The notes under the pieces are model-generated. The model saw only the letters and a program-made list of their open reading frames with translations, was not told the DNA's origin and searched no databases. Source: Oscillospiraceae bacterium (GTDB lineage Bacteria > Bacillota > Clostridia > Oscillospirales > Acutalibacteraceae). Taken from it: DNA of 64,000 nucleotides. The DNA lies in NCBI GenBank assembly GCA_015066405.1, contig SVOM01000005.1, positions 1 through 64,000 of the forward strand, given 5' to 3'. Shown here one piece after another: positions 1 to 11,056 of this stretch (its first letter is position 1; every line of letters begins with the position of its first letter). The position numbers were made by a program, and so were the translations under genes.

Positions 1-412
<412 letters not shown>

Positions 413-597
413 TATTATATCTATACGCACTTGGCGAATAAATCATTTTAAAAAGCTTTTAGCTCTTCTTCGATACTGACGTATCTTTTGTCCTTGTTTA
501 CTCTCTCGATTTCTCTTAAGAATTGTCGGGTCCTTATTATTGTCGTTGTTTAATTTTCAAGGTCCATTTTGTGCCGCCTTTTTCAAGGCGCCCAATT

Positions 598-626
598 ATA
601 ATACCAAAAGAAAACCCTTTTGTCAA
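598..626 (-). promoter_or_regulatory. rRNA operon promoter, TTGACA-N17-TATTAT
   Basis: Minus strand: -35 TTGACA (621-626), 17-nt spacer, -10 TATTAT (598-603), ~190 bp upstream of the 16S 5' end. Confidence 0.8.
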
Positions 627-700
627 GCCCTTTTTTAAACTTTTTTTGATATTTTTTTGCTATTTTTTTGGGGCACAAGATATGGTGGTTAAAAAGCAGT

Positions 701-732
701 TTATCCACTATTTTTAAGCCTTTTTATCCACA
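701..732 (+). promoter_or_regulatory. Two DnaA-box-like 9-mers (TTATCCACT, TTATCCACA)
   Basis: 701-709 TTATCCACT (8/9) and 724-732 TTATCCACA (9/9 to the consensus). Confidence 0.6.
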
Positions 733-740
733 AAAAACAA

Positions 741-766
741 ATACCCCGTGGAAAACCACGGGGTAT
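741..766 (-). terminator. Terminator-like hairpin ATACCCCGTGG-aaaa-CCACGGGGTAT
   Basis: 11-bp perfect stem just downstream of the ABC transporter gene. Confidence 0.75.
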
Positions 767-783
767 ACATTATATATAATATA

Positions 784-2715
784 TTAATCGAGTTCAAATG
801 CGCCTGTATAAAGCTGATAATAGGTGCCTTTTTCGCTCATCAGTTTTTCGTGATTGCCGCGTTCAATTATTCTACCTTTTTCGAGCACCATTATAACATC
901 GGAATTTCTAACCGTTGATAAGCGGTGGGCTATAACAAACACCGTTCTGCCCTCCATCAGCTTATCCATACCGCGCTGTACCACCGCTTCGGTACGGGTA
1001 TCGATAGACGATGTTGCCTCATCCATTATCATAACGGGCGGGTCGGCCACGGCTGCTCGCGCAATGGCTATCAGCTGGCGTTGACCCTGGGACAAATTTG
1101 CACCGTTTGATGTAAGCAAGGTATTATACCCCTCGGGCAGATTCAAAATAAAATCATCCGCACCCACAAGGCGAGCCGCCGCTACACACTCTTCATCGGT
1201 TGCATCAAGTCGGCCATAGCGAATATTCTCAAGCACCGTTCCTGTAAACAGGTTGGTGTCCTGCAACACTATACCGAGAGAGCGGCGAAGGTCGCTCTTT
1301 TTGATTTTGTTGATATTAATACCATCATATCTTATTTTGCCATCGGCAATATCGTAAAATCTATTGATAAGATTTGTAATTGTTGTTTTGCCCGCACCCG
1401 TAGCGCCGACAAAAGCAACCTTTTGGCCGGGCTCTGCATAAACGGTAACATTATGAAGCACTGTCTTTTCGGGAACATAGCCGAAATCAACATCGGTCAA
1501 GCGCACATCGCCTTGGACCAATGTATAGGTTAGTGTTCCGTCGCTATGCGGATGCCGCCAAGCCCATTGGCCTGTGCGCTCCTCACACTCGGTTATAGTA
1601 CCATCCTTATCTATTTTACAGTTTACAAGCGTTACATAGCCGCTGTCAGCCTCGGGTTGTTCATCCATAAGCTCAAAAATACGCTCGGCACCCGCCATAC
1701 CCATAACAATAGAGTTGATTTGCTGGGTTGCTTGGTTTATATTAGCCGTAAACTGCTTAACCATATTAAGAAACGGAATAACGATGCTAACGCCTATCGG
1801 CATACCCGAAAGCGAAAGGTTTGGTGCATTTGTAACCACCAAAATACCGCCGACAACCGCAATGCATACATATAATATATTACCGATATTCATATTAATC
1901 GGTCCTAACATATTTGCATACGCATGGGCGCGGTAGGCATCATTATATAACTGATTATTTATCTTTTCGAACTCATCGGTGCTTTTCTCTTCGTGGCAAA
2001 AGACCTTTACAACCTTTTGGCCGTTCATCATTTCTTGAATAAAGGCCTCGGTTTTACCAACCGCTTTTTGCTGGCGCATAAAGTATTTTGCACTGCCGCC
2101 GCCAACCTTTTTGGTAACAAGTGAGATAACCATTACACCGATAACCGCCACAAGCGTTAACCATACGCTAAAATACAGCATAATCGAGAAAACGCAAAGC
2201 GCAATAGAAGCCGACTGCAAGAGCGATGGCAAGGACTGTGATACAAGCTGTCTTAATGTATCAATATCGTTGGTGTAACGGCTCATAATATCGCCGTGCT
2301 TGTTGGTATCAAAATACCTAATGGGTAGCTTTTGCATACCGCCGAACATAGCACAACGCATTTTCATTAAAAAGCCCTGTGTCATATAAGCCATGAGTTG
2401 TGTATGAATGGTTATTGCTATAATCGACAACACATAAAGTGAAATTAGTATTAAAACCTTTGAAACAATTTCGGGTTTTGCCGCTGCCCAGTCGCCCGTG
2501 ATCTGCCATTTTTGTATTGCCTCTATAACCTTTTGTATAAATAGTCCCGGAATAGCCGATGCTACCGCCGAAAAGAGTATACAAACGCAGGTTATAGGTG
2601 CCAAAACGGGATAAAAGCCAAACAACATTTTCACGGTGCGCGAGAGGGTTTTCATATTAAGCTTTCGGCCCTCGGGGCGCATATTGGCGGGAGAGTTTTT
2701 TGTGTGCATTGCCAT
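784..2715 (-). CDS. ABC transporter, fused permease/ATPase (heterodimeric exporter subunit)
   Basis: 643 aa; N-terminal TM domain, Walker A GATGAGKTT, LSQGQRQL signature, Walker B VMIMDEATS. Confidence 0.92.
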   Translation of the reverse strand: MAMHTKNSPANMRPEGRKLNMKTLSRTVKMLFGFYPVLAPITCVCILFSAVASAIPGLFIQKVIEAIQKWQITGDWAAAKPEIVSKVLILISLYVLSIIAITIHTQLMAYMTQGFLMKMRCAMFGGMQKLPIRYFDTNKHGDIMSRYTNDIDTLRQLVSQSLPSLLQSASIALCVFSIMLYFSVWLTLVAVIGVMVISLVTKKVGGGSAKYFMRQQKAVGKTEAFIQEMMNGQKVVKVFCHEEKSTDEFEKINNQLYNDAYRAHAYANMLGPINMNIGNILYVCIAVVGGILVVTNAPNLSLSGMPIGVSIVIPFLNMVKQFTANINQATQQINSIVMGMAGAERIFELMDEQPEADSGYVTLVNCKIDKDGTITECEERTGQWAWRHPHSDGTLTYTLVQGDVRLTDVDFGYVPEKTVLHNVTVYAEPGQKVAFVGATGAGKTTITNLINRFYDIADGKIRYDGININKIKKSDLRRSLGIVLQDTNLFTGTVLENIRYGRLDATDEECVAAARLVGADDFILNLPEGYNTLLTSNGANLSQGQRQLIAIARAAVADPPVMIMDEATSSIDTRTEAVVQRGMDKLMEGRTVFVIAHRLSTVRNSDVIMVLEKGRIIERGNHEKLMSEKGTYYQLYTGAFELD

Positions 2716-2717
2716 AA

Positions 2718-4457
2718 TTACTCATCCTCCCCTGTATGAATTTGTTGCTCGTAAACCTCTCTGTAAATATCGCTTGTTTTAAGCAACTCACTATGTGTAC
2801 CGACAGCGGAAATTTCGCCCTTATCCATAACGATAATCATATCAGCATCCATAACAGATGATATACGCTGTGCGATTATTATTTTTGTGGTTTCGGGTAT
2901 AAACTTTTTAAGCTCAGCACGAATACCTGCATCGGTCCTTGTGTCTACGGCGCTGGTAGAATCATCAAGAATCAAAATTTTTGGATTTTTAAGCAGCGCT
3001 CTGGCGATACAAAGGCGCTGTCTTTGTCCGCCCGACACGTTAGTGCCGCCCTGCTCAATATAGGTATCATAGCCATCGGGGAAGCTTCTTATAAACTCAT
3101 CGGCATTTGCCATACGGCAAGCGGCCACCATTTGCTCATCTGTGGCGTTTTCGTTACCCCAGCGCAAATTATCTTTAATAGTGCCCGAAAAGAGCTGGTT
3201 TTTTTGCAAAACAAAGGAAACCGCATCGCGCAGCGTTTTTATATCATATTCCTTAACATCTATGCCGCCAACCTTAACTATGCCTGTATTTGCATCATAA
3301 AGGCGAGGTATAAGCTGTGTTAAGGTAGATTTGCTCGAGCCCGTGCCGCCGATAATGCCGACCGTAAGACCCGAATCAATATGCAAATTAATGTTTTTCA
3401 GCACAAGATTATTTTTATTGCGGGCATAAGAGAAATTTACTCCCTCAAAATCAATGGAGCCATCCTGCACCTTGTTGCCGGTGTCCTCGGGGGACGCAAT
3501 AGCGGGTTTTTGATCAAGCACCTCGCAAATACGCTTCATGCTCTCAAGCGACATTGTAAGCATAACATAAATCATTGAAAGCATCATAAGAGACATAAGT
3601 ATTTGCATACCATAGGTTAGCATTGCCGAAATATGACCCACATTTACGGTGGTGCCGCGTGAGGTTATCGCCATCATTGAGCCGACAAGCAAAACAAAGG
3701 CCATATTGAAATAACTGCAAAACTGCATAAGCGGCATATTAAATGCCACTATACGCTCGGCCTTTGTAAAATCGGCGCAAATATCTTCGGCGGCGGTATC
3801 GAACTTTTGCTTTTCAAAATCTTCACGAGAAAAGCCCTTTACCACGCGAATTCCCATAACATTTTCTTCAATAGACTCATTAAGTCGGTCATACTTTTTA
3901 AATACGCGGCGGAATGCAGGCATTGCGTTTCTTGCCACCATAAGCAAGCCGAAAATAAGTATCGGCACTACAACCACAAAGGTTGTGGCAAGCGCGCCGC
4001 CCATTCTATACGCCATAATGATAGAGAAGGTAAACATAAGCGGGCTACGAATCGCGGTGCGAATAAGCATCATATAAGACATCTGCACGTTTGTAACATC
4101 GGTTGTAAGGCGGGTTACAAGAGATGAAGAAGAAAACTTATCTATATTTTCGAATGCAAAGGACTGCACCGCTGAAAACAAATCGTGGCGCAAATTCTTT
4201 GCAAAACCGCTTGATGCCTTAGCACAGGTAAAGCCCGCTGTACCGCCGCAAGCCAAAGACACAAGCGCCATACCTACAAGCATAGCCCCCGTTTTTGCGA
4301 TTTCGGACACAGGCGCACCCGCACTTATATTGTTAATTAAATTTGCCGTGATAAAGGGTATTAAACACTCAATACCCGCTTCGCCCACCATAAGCAGCAG
4401 TGTGATAATGCTGGGCACTTTATATTCACGAATACTTTTTGCTAATTTTCGTATCAT
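2718..4457 (-). CDS. ABC transporter, fused permease/ATPase (partner subunit)
   Basis: 579 aa; GGTGSSKST Walker A, VSGGQRQRL signature, ILILDDSTSAVD; adjacent to the similar gene. Confidence 0.92.
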   Translation of the reverse strand: MIRKLAKSIREYKVPSIITLLLMVGEAGIECLIPFITANLINNISAGAPVSEIAKTGAMLVGMALVSLACGGTAGFTCAKASSGFAKNLRHDLFSAVQSFAFENIDKFSSSSLVTRLTTDVTNVQMSYMMLIRTAIRSPLMFTFSIIMAYRMGGALATTFVVVVPILIFGLLMVARNAMPAFRRVFKKYDRLNESIEENVMGIRVVKGFSREDFEKQKFDTAAEDICADFTKAERIVAFNMPLMQFCSYFNMAFVLLVGSMMAITSRGTTVNVGHISAMLTYGMQILMSLMMLSMIYVMLTMSLESMKRICEVLDQKPAIASPEDTGNKVQDGSIDFEGVNFSYARNKNNLVLKNINLHIDSGLTVGIIGGTGSSKSTLTQLIPRLYDANTGIVKVGGIDVKEYDIKTLRDAVSFVLQKNQLFSGTIKDNLRWGNENATDEQMVAACRMANADEFIRSFPDGYDTYIEQGGTNVSGGQRQRLCIARALLKNPKILILDDSTSAVDTRTDAGIRAELKKFIPETTKIIIAQRISSVMDADMIIVMDKGEISAVGTHSELLKTSDIYREVYEQQIHTGEDE

Positions 4458-4579
4458 TTTGTCGCTTCTTTCCTTAAGAAATTATACTATAAAATTATAA
4501 GACCAATCTAAATTAATATCAAGTAAAAATTTGTTAATTATTTGTGAAAAAGCGGAGCACATTCGCGCTCCGCTTTAAA

Positions 4580-6775
4580 TCACTTATCGTTTCTTCTGTT
4601 TTTGAAACCGCGGCGAGGCTTACGCTCTCTGGGCTCTTCCTCATCAGCACCCTCTTCAACAACTGCACCGTTGATTTCAACGAGTGCATCGCGGCGGGAG
4701 AGGTTAATTCTGCCCTGGTCATCAATTTCGGTTACCTTAACGATTACCTGGTCGCCAACGGCTACAACATCCTCAACCTTTTCAACACGCTTTACATCCA
4801 GCTTGCTTATGTGTACAAGACCTTCCTTACCGGGAGCAATTTCAACAAATGCGCCAAAGTTCATAATTCTTGTAACCTTACCTGAATATACTGCGCCGAT
4901 TTCGGGGTCGTTAGCAATAGTTTCGATAATCATAACAGCCTGCTTTGCCTTTTCAATATCTAAAGCGGCAATAAATACGTGGCCGTCTTCTTCAATATTG
5001 ATAGTACACTCGCACTGCTCTTGAATTGACTGAATAACCTTGCCCTGCTTACCGATAACATCACCGATTTTGTCGGGGCTTATTACTGTAGTAAGCATTT
5101 TGGGAGCATATTTTGAAAGCTCAGCTCTCGGCTCGGAAATTACAGGCAACATAACCTCATCCAAAATATAATTACGTGCTTTGTTTGTTTTAGCAAACGC
5201 TTCTTTTATGATTTCGGGGGTTAAGCCGTGTACCTTTAAGTCCATTTGAATTGCGGTGATACCCTTTTTAGTACCTGCAACCTTAAAGTCCATATCGCCG
5301 TAGAAGTCTTCAAGACCCTGAATGTCTACCATTGTCATAAAGTCGCCGTAAACACCCTCATCGCCTGTGATAAGACCACAAGAGATACCTGCAACGGGCG
5401 CCTTAATCGGAACACCTGCAGCCATAAGGGCCAAGGTAGAGCCGCAAATAGATGCCTGCGAGGTAGAGCCGTTGGAAGATAATACTTCACTTACTACACG
5501 AATAGCATAGGGGAACTCTTCAACGCTCGGAATTACGGGAACGAGCGCACGCTCAGCCAATGCACCGTGGCCGATTTCACGTCTACCCGGGCCACGAGAG
5601 GGCTTGGTCTCGCCTACTGAGTAGGACGGGAAGTTATAGTGATGAATATATCTCTTCTCGGTTTCTTCATCAAGTCCGTCAAGCTTTTGTGCATCAGAAA
5701 CTGATGCCAACGTAGCAACCGAAAGAACCTGAGTTTGACCGCGGGTAAACATACCCGAGCCGTGTACGCGAGAAAGTAAATCAACCTGAGCATTTAACGG
5801 GCGGATTTCATCAATACCACGGCCGTCAACACGCTTTTTCTCATTTTTGAGCCAGTCGCGAACAACGTGCTTTTGAACAAGATACATAATCTCATCCAAT
5901 TTTGCTTCGTTGCCCTCAAAACGCTCATCAAACTTTTCGTGAACTGCGTTGTAGATAGGAAGTAAAGCGGCATCGCGAACGAGTTTATCATCGGTATCAA
6001 GCGCTTTCTTTACATCTTCAATGCAGAACTCTTCAATTTCTGCCATAATAGCAGGATCGGGATCGTTGGACTCAAAGTCAAATTTCGGTTTGCCGATTTC
6101 AGCAACGATGCCGTTAATAAATTTAACGATTTCCTTGTTAACCTCGTGGCCCTTCATAATGGCGTCAAACATAACGTCATCCGGAATTTCTTCGCCGCCT
6201 GCCTCTATCATAGCAACGAGGTCAGCAGTAGAAGATACTGTTAAATCAAGTGTTGTTTTTGCGCGCTGCTCAAGGGTGGGGTTGATAACGATTTCGCCGT
6301 CAACAATGCCAACCTTAACGCTGGAAATAGGACCGGCCCACGGAATATCGGAAATAGCGATAGCTGCCGATACACCGATAGCGGCTGCAACCTCGGGAGA
6401 GCAGTCAGGCTCAACCGACATAACGGTTGCAACAACCGAGCAGTCGTTACGCATATCCTTCGGGAAGAGGGGGCGGATGGGACGGTCAATACAACGACCT
6501 GCCAATACTGCCTTGTCAGCGGCTTTACCCTCACGGCGTGTGAACGAGCCGGGGAAGCGGCCTACTGCATACATTTTTTCCTCATAGTCAACAGAAAGCG
6601 GGAAAAAGTCAACGCCTTCACGGGGTTTTGCCGATGCAGTTACTGTACAAAGCACCTGTGTTTCGCCATAGGATGCTAATACTGCGGCATTTGCAAGACC
6701 GGCCATTTTGCCGGTTTCGAGCTTAAGCGGTCTGCCGGCAAGTTCGGTTTCATAAACCTTGTAGTTTTCAAACAT
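4580..6775 (-). CDS. pnp: Polyribonucleotide nucleotidyltransferase (PNPase)
   Basis: RNase PH repeats, KH (VIGKQGKVIQSI) and S1 domains; start MFENYKVYETELAG preceded by GGAGG. Confidence 0.97.
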   Translation of the reverse strand: MFENYKVYETELAGRPLKLETGKMAGLANAAVLASYGETQVLCTVTASAKPREGVDFFPLSVDYEEKMYAVGRFPGSFTRREGKAADKAVLAGRCIDRPIRPLFPKDMRNDCSVVATVMSVEPDCSPEVAAAIGVSAAIAISDIPWAGPISSVKVGIVDGEIVINPTLEQRAKTTLDLTVSSTADLVAMIEAGGEEIPDDVMFDAIMKGHEVNKEIVKFINGIVAEIGKPKFDFESNDPDPAIMAEIEEFCIEDVKKALDTDDKLVRDAALLPIYNAVHEKFDERFEGNEAKLDEIMYLVQKHVVRDWLKNEKKRVDGRGIDEIRPLNAQVDLLSRVHGSGMFTRGQTQVLSVATLASVSDAQKLDGLDEETEKRYIHHYNFPSYSVGETKPSRGPGRREIGHGALAERALVPVIPSVEEFPYAIRVVSEVLSSNGSTSQASICGSTLALMAAGVPIKAPVAGISCGLITGDEGVYGDFMTMVDIQGLEDFYGDMDFKVAGTKKGITAIQMDLKVHGLTPEIIKEAFAKTNKARNYILDEVMLPVISEPRAELSKYAPKMLTTVISPDKIGDVIGKQGKVIQSIQEQCECTINIEEDGHVFIAALDIEKAKQAVMIIETIANDPEIGAVYSGKVTRIMNFGAFVEIAPGKEGLVHISKLDVKRVEKVEDVVAVGDQVIVKVTEIDDQGRINLSRRDALVEINGAVVEEGADEEEPRERKPRRGFKNRRNDK

Positions 6776-6891
6776 AATTTTTACCTCCATTTTTTTCTCG
6801 AGGTGTTTCCGTTTAGCAATAAGTTCATACCCTGATTTTTCAGACTATCAACTTACCGCTAAACAACGAAAAACCTCATTTTTAATACAAT

Positions 6892-6917
6892 AAGGCAGAC
6901 CGTAAACGGTCCGCCTT
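6892..6917 (-). terminator. Hairpin downstream of rpsO (AAGGCaGACCGT-aa-ACGGTCcGCCTT)
   Basis: Inverted repeat in the pnp-rpsO intergenic region. Confidence 0.6.
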
Positions 6918-6923
6918 AATAGT

Positions 6924-7196
6924 TTACTTACGAAGACCAAGCTTCTTAACAATAGCACGGTATCTTTCGATATCGTTCTTCTGCAAGTATGCGAGTAGGT
7001 TACGTCTATGACCTACCATTTTCATAAGGCCACGACGGGAATGATGATCCTTAGCGTGAACCTTTAAGTGCGCGTTGAGCTCGTTGATACGTGTTGTGAG
7101 AAGAGCAATTTGTACTTCAGGAGAACCTGTGTCGCCCTCGTGAACAGCGTAATCAGCGATAACCTGCTGCTTTTGTTCTTTTAACATTGTTTTCAC
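6924..7196 (-). CDS. rpsO: 30S ribosomal protein S15
   Basis: 90 aa; [39 protein letters not shown]...[11 protein letters not shown] motif. Confidence 0.98.
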   Translation of the reverse strand: MKTMLKEQKQQVIADYAVHEGDTGSPEVQIALLTTRINELNAHLKVHAKDHHSRRGLMKMVGHRRNLLAYLQKNDIERYRAIVKKLGLRK

Positions 7197-7467
7197 TCCT
7201 TTTTAATTTTTTGCCCAAACCGAGCGATAGGCCACAGTGATCCGATTAATCGGCAGACGCCTAAAGCACAGTAAAGGTAACGGGTTGCACTCGCAACCTC
7301 GAGTATTATATCATAAACTTTTTGAAAAGTAAAGTACTACTTATTGTGTCCGAAATCTTGCAATATAACAATTTGTAGACAAAATTACAATATTATTTAT
7401 AAATTTACAAAAAACTCTTTAACTTTTTACTGTTTTATTATAAAATAAATATATGGAGGTGTTTTAT

Positions 7468-7815
7468 ATGGCAAACACAATACGTATGAAAATCGGCGGA
7501 ATTGAATATTCCGTTACAAGCGATGATGATGAGGCATATATACGCTCGCTCGGTAGTGAGCTTGAACGCCGCATTGACGCCATACAAAAACGCAGTCCCT
7601 TTTTATCTACAACCATGACGGCCATAGTCGCCGCTCTTGATGCGTTGGATGAATGCAAAAAGAGCGAAGCTGAAAACGAAAAACTGCGACTTGAAATAAA
7701 GAAACTGCTGGAAGAGACCGCTTGCGCAAAGCTTGATGCCGATATACTAAGGCGCAAGGTAGAACAATTAACCGGTCTTGGCGATAATAATTCTAACGGA
7801 GACTTGCCTTTTTAA
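7468..7815 (+). CDS. zapA: Cell division protein ZapA-like
   Basis: MANTIRMKIGGIEYSVTSDDDEAYIRSLGSELERRI; RBS ggaggtg; next to a U32 peptidase. Confidence 0.8.
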   Translation: MANTIRMKIGGIEYSVTSDDDEAYIRSLGSELERRIDAIQKRSPFLSTTMTAIVAALDALDECKKSEAENEKLRLEIKKLLEETACAKLDADILRRKVEQLTGLGDNNSNGDLPF

Positions 7816-7817
7816 CC

Positions 7818-9872
7818 ATGAAATTAAAAGCAGAAGTTTTATCTCCTGTCGGCAATACCGAGATGCTTGTTGCCGCTGTTCGCAGTGGCGCCGATGCAGT
7901 TTATCTTGGTGCCGAGCATTTTAACGCAAGGCGAAATGCCGAAAATTTTGGAGATGCAGAACTGAAAACAGCAATAGAATACTGTCATATAAGAGGGGTT
8001 AAGGTTTACTTAACCCTTAATATTGTTATATCAGATAAGGAAATGCCCCGTGCCATTGATACGGCAAGAACCGCCTATCGCTACGGCATTGATGGCATAA
8101 TTTGTGCCGATTTGGGACTAATATCTCTATTAAATCAAAAATTTCCAGATTTGCCGCTTCACGCGTCAACCCAGCTGACAACACTTTCCCCAGCCGCACT
8201 CCCCGTGCTTAAAAAGCTCGGTATTTGCCGTGTTGTTTTACCAAGAGAGATGACTGCAGAGCAGATAAAAGAATTTTGTGCCGCCGCAAAAAAAGAAAAT
8301 ATCGAAACCGAGGTTTTCGTACACGGCGCGCTTTGTATGAGCGTATCCGGACAGTGTTTGCTAAGCGCCATGCTCGGCGGCCGAAGCGGAAACCGCGGAC
8401 TTTGCGCGGGACCTTGCCGACTGCCCTTTTCTTCAAACGGCAACCCCGACCGTTATGATTTGAGCTTAAAGGACCTAAGCCTTCTCCGCCATATAAGGGA
8501 GCTTGCGGAGTATGGTGTCAGCTCCTTTAAAATTGAGGGTAGAATGAAACGCCCCGAGTATGTTGCCGCCGCCACCGCGGCCGTAAGGCAGGCAGTAGAT
8601 AACGGCTATACCGATGAAAAGCTTTTAGAAACTCTTAAAAACGTTTTTTCCCGCTCGGGCTTTACCGATGGATATTTTACCGATAGAAAAGGCGCCGATA
8701 TGTTCGGCACCAGAACGATAGAGGAGATCGAGGCATCAAAAGAGGTTTTTTCCTCTATTCACGAGCTTTACCGAAACGAGCGGCAAAGCATACCGCTTGA
8801 TATTCGGCTTTTGGTCAAAGCCAACAAAAATATCGAGCTTTATTTAAGCGATGGCAAAAACACGGCAGTGTCCTTTGCGCCACCGCCCGAAAAAGCCATA
8901 AACCGCGCCGTAACAAAGGAAATGCTCGGCGCCAATTTGCATAAATTCGGCGGTACACCTTATTATACCGCCACTACCGAAATTGACCTTGATGATGGGC
9001 TTTCGGTATCGGCAAAGGTTATTAACAATTTGCGCCGTGAGTGTGTGGAAAAACTAAACGCTATGCGCACAAATACGGCTGAAATACGGGAACTCGACGT
9101 TTTATTAGACTCAGCAACAACAAAACTGAAGAAAAATCAAAAACTGTTTGCAAGGTTTGATAGTGCGGACCAAATTCCCGATGATATTTCGGGACTTGAT
9201 TATATTTCTCTGCCGCTTGAGAGCGATATATCGGACCTGTGCGTACCCGATAATATTATAAAAGTAGTGGACATTCCACGCACATTTGGTAACACGCTTT
9301 TAAAACCAAAGCTTGAGGAATTTAAACGCCGCGGCTTTACCCACGCGCTTTGCGGTACACTCGCAGATATGGAGACCGCCCTTTGCCTCGGTTTTAAAAT
9401 CATCGGCGGTATGGGGCTTAATGTATTTAATGATTTTTCGGCAAAATGGCTTTTTGAGAATGGTGCCGAAATGGTAATTCTTTCCCCCGAAATGCCGCTA
9501 CGCAACGCGGTCAAGGTGGGCCATAACACAGGTATTGCGGCGTATGGCAATATACCACTGATGCTCACTTCAAACTGCCCTATAAAAAACACAAAAAGTT
9601 GTGCCGAATGCGGTAAAAACTGTAGTTTAACCGACCGAAAGGATGTAACCTTCCCTGTCAAATGCCGTATGGGGATGAGCGAAATTCTAAACTCTCGACC
9701 AATATGGCTGGCCGATAGAAAAGATGAGCTCGATTTCGATTTTTTAATGCTTTATTTTTCACGTGAAACAAAATCGGAGGCGGCTAAAATTATCAGTGCC
9801 TACAAAAGCGGCTGTACGAGCGCACCCAATACCGAATACACAAGAGGCCTATATTACCGAAAGGTAGAATAA
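7818..9872 (+). CDS. U32 family peptidase / RlhA-type protein
   Basis: 684 aa; ELLSPVGN-type start, FVHGALCMSVSGQCLLSAMLGGRSGNRGLCAGPCRLPF and SFKIEGRMKRPEYVA motifs. Confidence 0.92.
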   Translation: MKLKAEVLSPVGNTEMLVAAVRSGADAVYLGAEHFNARRNAENFGDAELKTAIEYCHIRGVKVYLTLNIVISDKEMPRAIDTARTAYRYGIDGIICADLGLISLLNQKFPDLPLHASTQLTTLSPAALPVLKKLGICRVVLPREMTAEQIKEFCAAAKKENIETEVFVHGALCMSVSGQCLLSAMLGGRSGNRGLCAGPCRLPFSSNGNPDRYDLSLKDLSLLRHIRELAEYGVSSFKIEGRMKRPEYVAAATAAVRQAVDNGYTDEKLLETLKNVFSRSGFTDGYFTDRKGADMFGTRTIEEIEASKEVFSSIHELYRNERQSIPLDIRLLVKANKNIELYLSDGKNTAVSFAPPPEKAINRAVTKEMLGANLHKFGGTPYYTATTEIDLDDGLSVSAKVINNLRRECVEKLNAMRTNTAEIRELDVLLDSATTKLKKNQKLFARFDSADQIPDDISGLDYISLPLESDISDLCVPDNIIKVVDIPRTFGNTLLKPKLEEFKRRGFTHALCGTLADMETALCLGFKIIGGMGLNVFNDFSAKWLFENGAEMVILSPEMPLRNAVKVGHNTGIAAYGNIPLMLTSNCPIKNTKSCAECGKNCSLTDRKDVTFPVKCRMGMSEILNSRPIWLADRKDELDFDFLMLYFSRETKSEAAKIISAYKSGCTSAPNTEYTRGLYYRKVE
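9755..9770. promoter_or_regulatory. parS: Degenerate parS (15/16): TTTTTCACGTGAAACA
   Basis: One mismatch to the consensus; inside the U32 CDS. Confidence 0.6.
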
Positions 9873-9875
9873 GAA

Positions 9876-9902
9876 AGAGACCAAACGAAATGTTTGGTCT
9901 CT
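9876..9902. terminator. Bidirectional terminator between convergent genes
   Basis: AGAGACCAAAC-gaaat-GTTTGGTCTCT followed by a T-tract. Confidence 0.8.
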
Positions 9903-9907
9903 CTTTT

Positions 9908-11047
9908 TTATTTTATATTGACTACCTCAAAAATAGTTCCTATAAAATCACGCTTTTTAATGAAAATGTCCTTTACTTTCTCGCCCATACCTACATAAAA
10001 GGTTGTGCCGTTCTTTGCAAAGCTTTGTCCACCGAGTTCAAAATCGATGGTGTAAAGCGCGGTGGGTGTTTCGCCGTAACGCCATATAGTAGTTTTAAAG
10101 TTGCCATCCTCTTGCTGTTTGCGGCTTAATACATAAAGCTCGCCGTTTTCCTGCAACAAATCAGTTACAATACCTTCATCGGGCATTTTTATTTCGGTGT
10201 AGGTTCTTAGGTCCTCGGTTTTATAGAATTTACCGGTGGTAAAGTAAAGCGTATCACCCACTGTTTCAGCGGCAGGTATGGTAGCGTACGATATGTTCTC
10301 ACCCGATATTTTACCAAAAAAGGTATCATAATACTGGAACGCTGAGCCATCAAACTTGTATATGCCGCCTTTTCCGTATTTGTTAATGATATCTGCAGAT
10401 TCCGAATAATTTCTAAAATAGCAATAAAGCTCATTTTTAAGGATAAAGAAGTTGTATACCCTTGTATAAGCAAAGCCTTCTTCGGCCATTAATAATTTAC
10501 CATCTTTGTAAAACGGTACGTTTGTATATGTTTTGCCGCCATCCGCCGACATTTTTACGGGCGCAATGAAATAATCTCCGGTGCCGAGTCCGTAAAACAT
10601 TTTGCCGTCAAACTGTATCATATCAAACATATGTACACCGCCGGGTACGTTGGAAACTGTGGTCCACTCGTTCCCCCTGGTATAATAAAAGTTGCCGTAA
10701 TCCCAGCTTGATTTTGGGTCTATTCCCGGAGCGTACAGTATATCGTCATAAATGCGGAAAACCGAAATCTCTTCATCCTGCAAAAGTCCCGTATCAAACC
10801 ACTTGCGCTTTTTTATATCAAAGGCGTTAAGGTTGATGGGGCCTGTGTTTTTATCGTAATCGCCGGCACCAATATACAGTTTTCCATCGAAAACCGCCAT
10901 ATCCCAAGGGTTGCGGGAAATTTCCCTCGCGCCATCAAAATAATCAACCATCGGTGCGCCAATATTTGTGTGTGCGGGTTCCTTTGAAACTCCCGCACAT
11001 CCGCAAAGCAATAAAAGGGAAAGGGCTGCCGCAATAGCTCTTTTCAT
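9908..11047 (-). CDS. Putative lipoprotein of unknown function
   Basis: 379 aa; lipobox LLLLCGCAG; repetitive beta-rich blocks such as 'FDGKLYIGAGDYD'. Confidence 0.6.
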   Translation of the reverse strand: MKRAIAAALSLLLLCGCAGVSKEPAHTNIGAPMVDYFDGAREISRNPWDMAVFDGKLYIGAGDYDKNTGPINLNAFDIKKRKWFDTGLLQDEEISVFRIYDDILYAPGIDPKSSWDYGNFYYTRGNEWTTVSNVPGGVHMFDMIQFDGKMFYGLGTGDYFIAPVKMSADGGKTYTNVPFYKDGKLLMAEEGFAYTRVYNFFILKNELYCYFRNYSESADIINKYGKGGIYKFDGSAFQYYDTFFGKISGENISYATIPAAETVGDTLYFTTGKFYKTEDLRTYTEIKMPDEGIVTDLLQENGELYVLSRKQQEDGNFKTTIWRYGETPTALYTIDFELGGQSFAKNGTTFYVGMGEKVKDIFIKKRDFIGTIFEVVNIK

Positions 11048-11056
11048 TCCGTTCTC

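Noticed and set aside
4602-6587. Several plus-strand ORFs opposite pnp (and similar antisense ORFs opposite gyrA, ABC genes, pgsA)
   Set aside because: Shadow ORFs opposite strongly conserved genes; no independent coding evidence.
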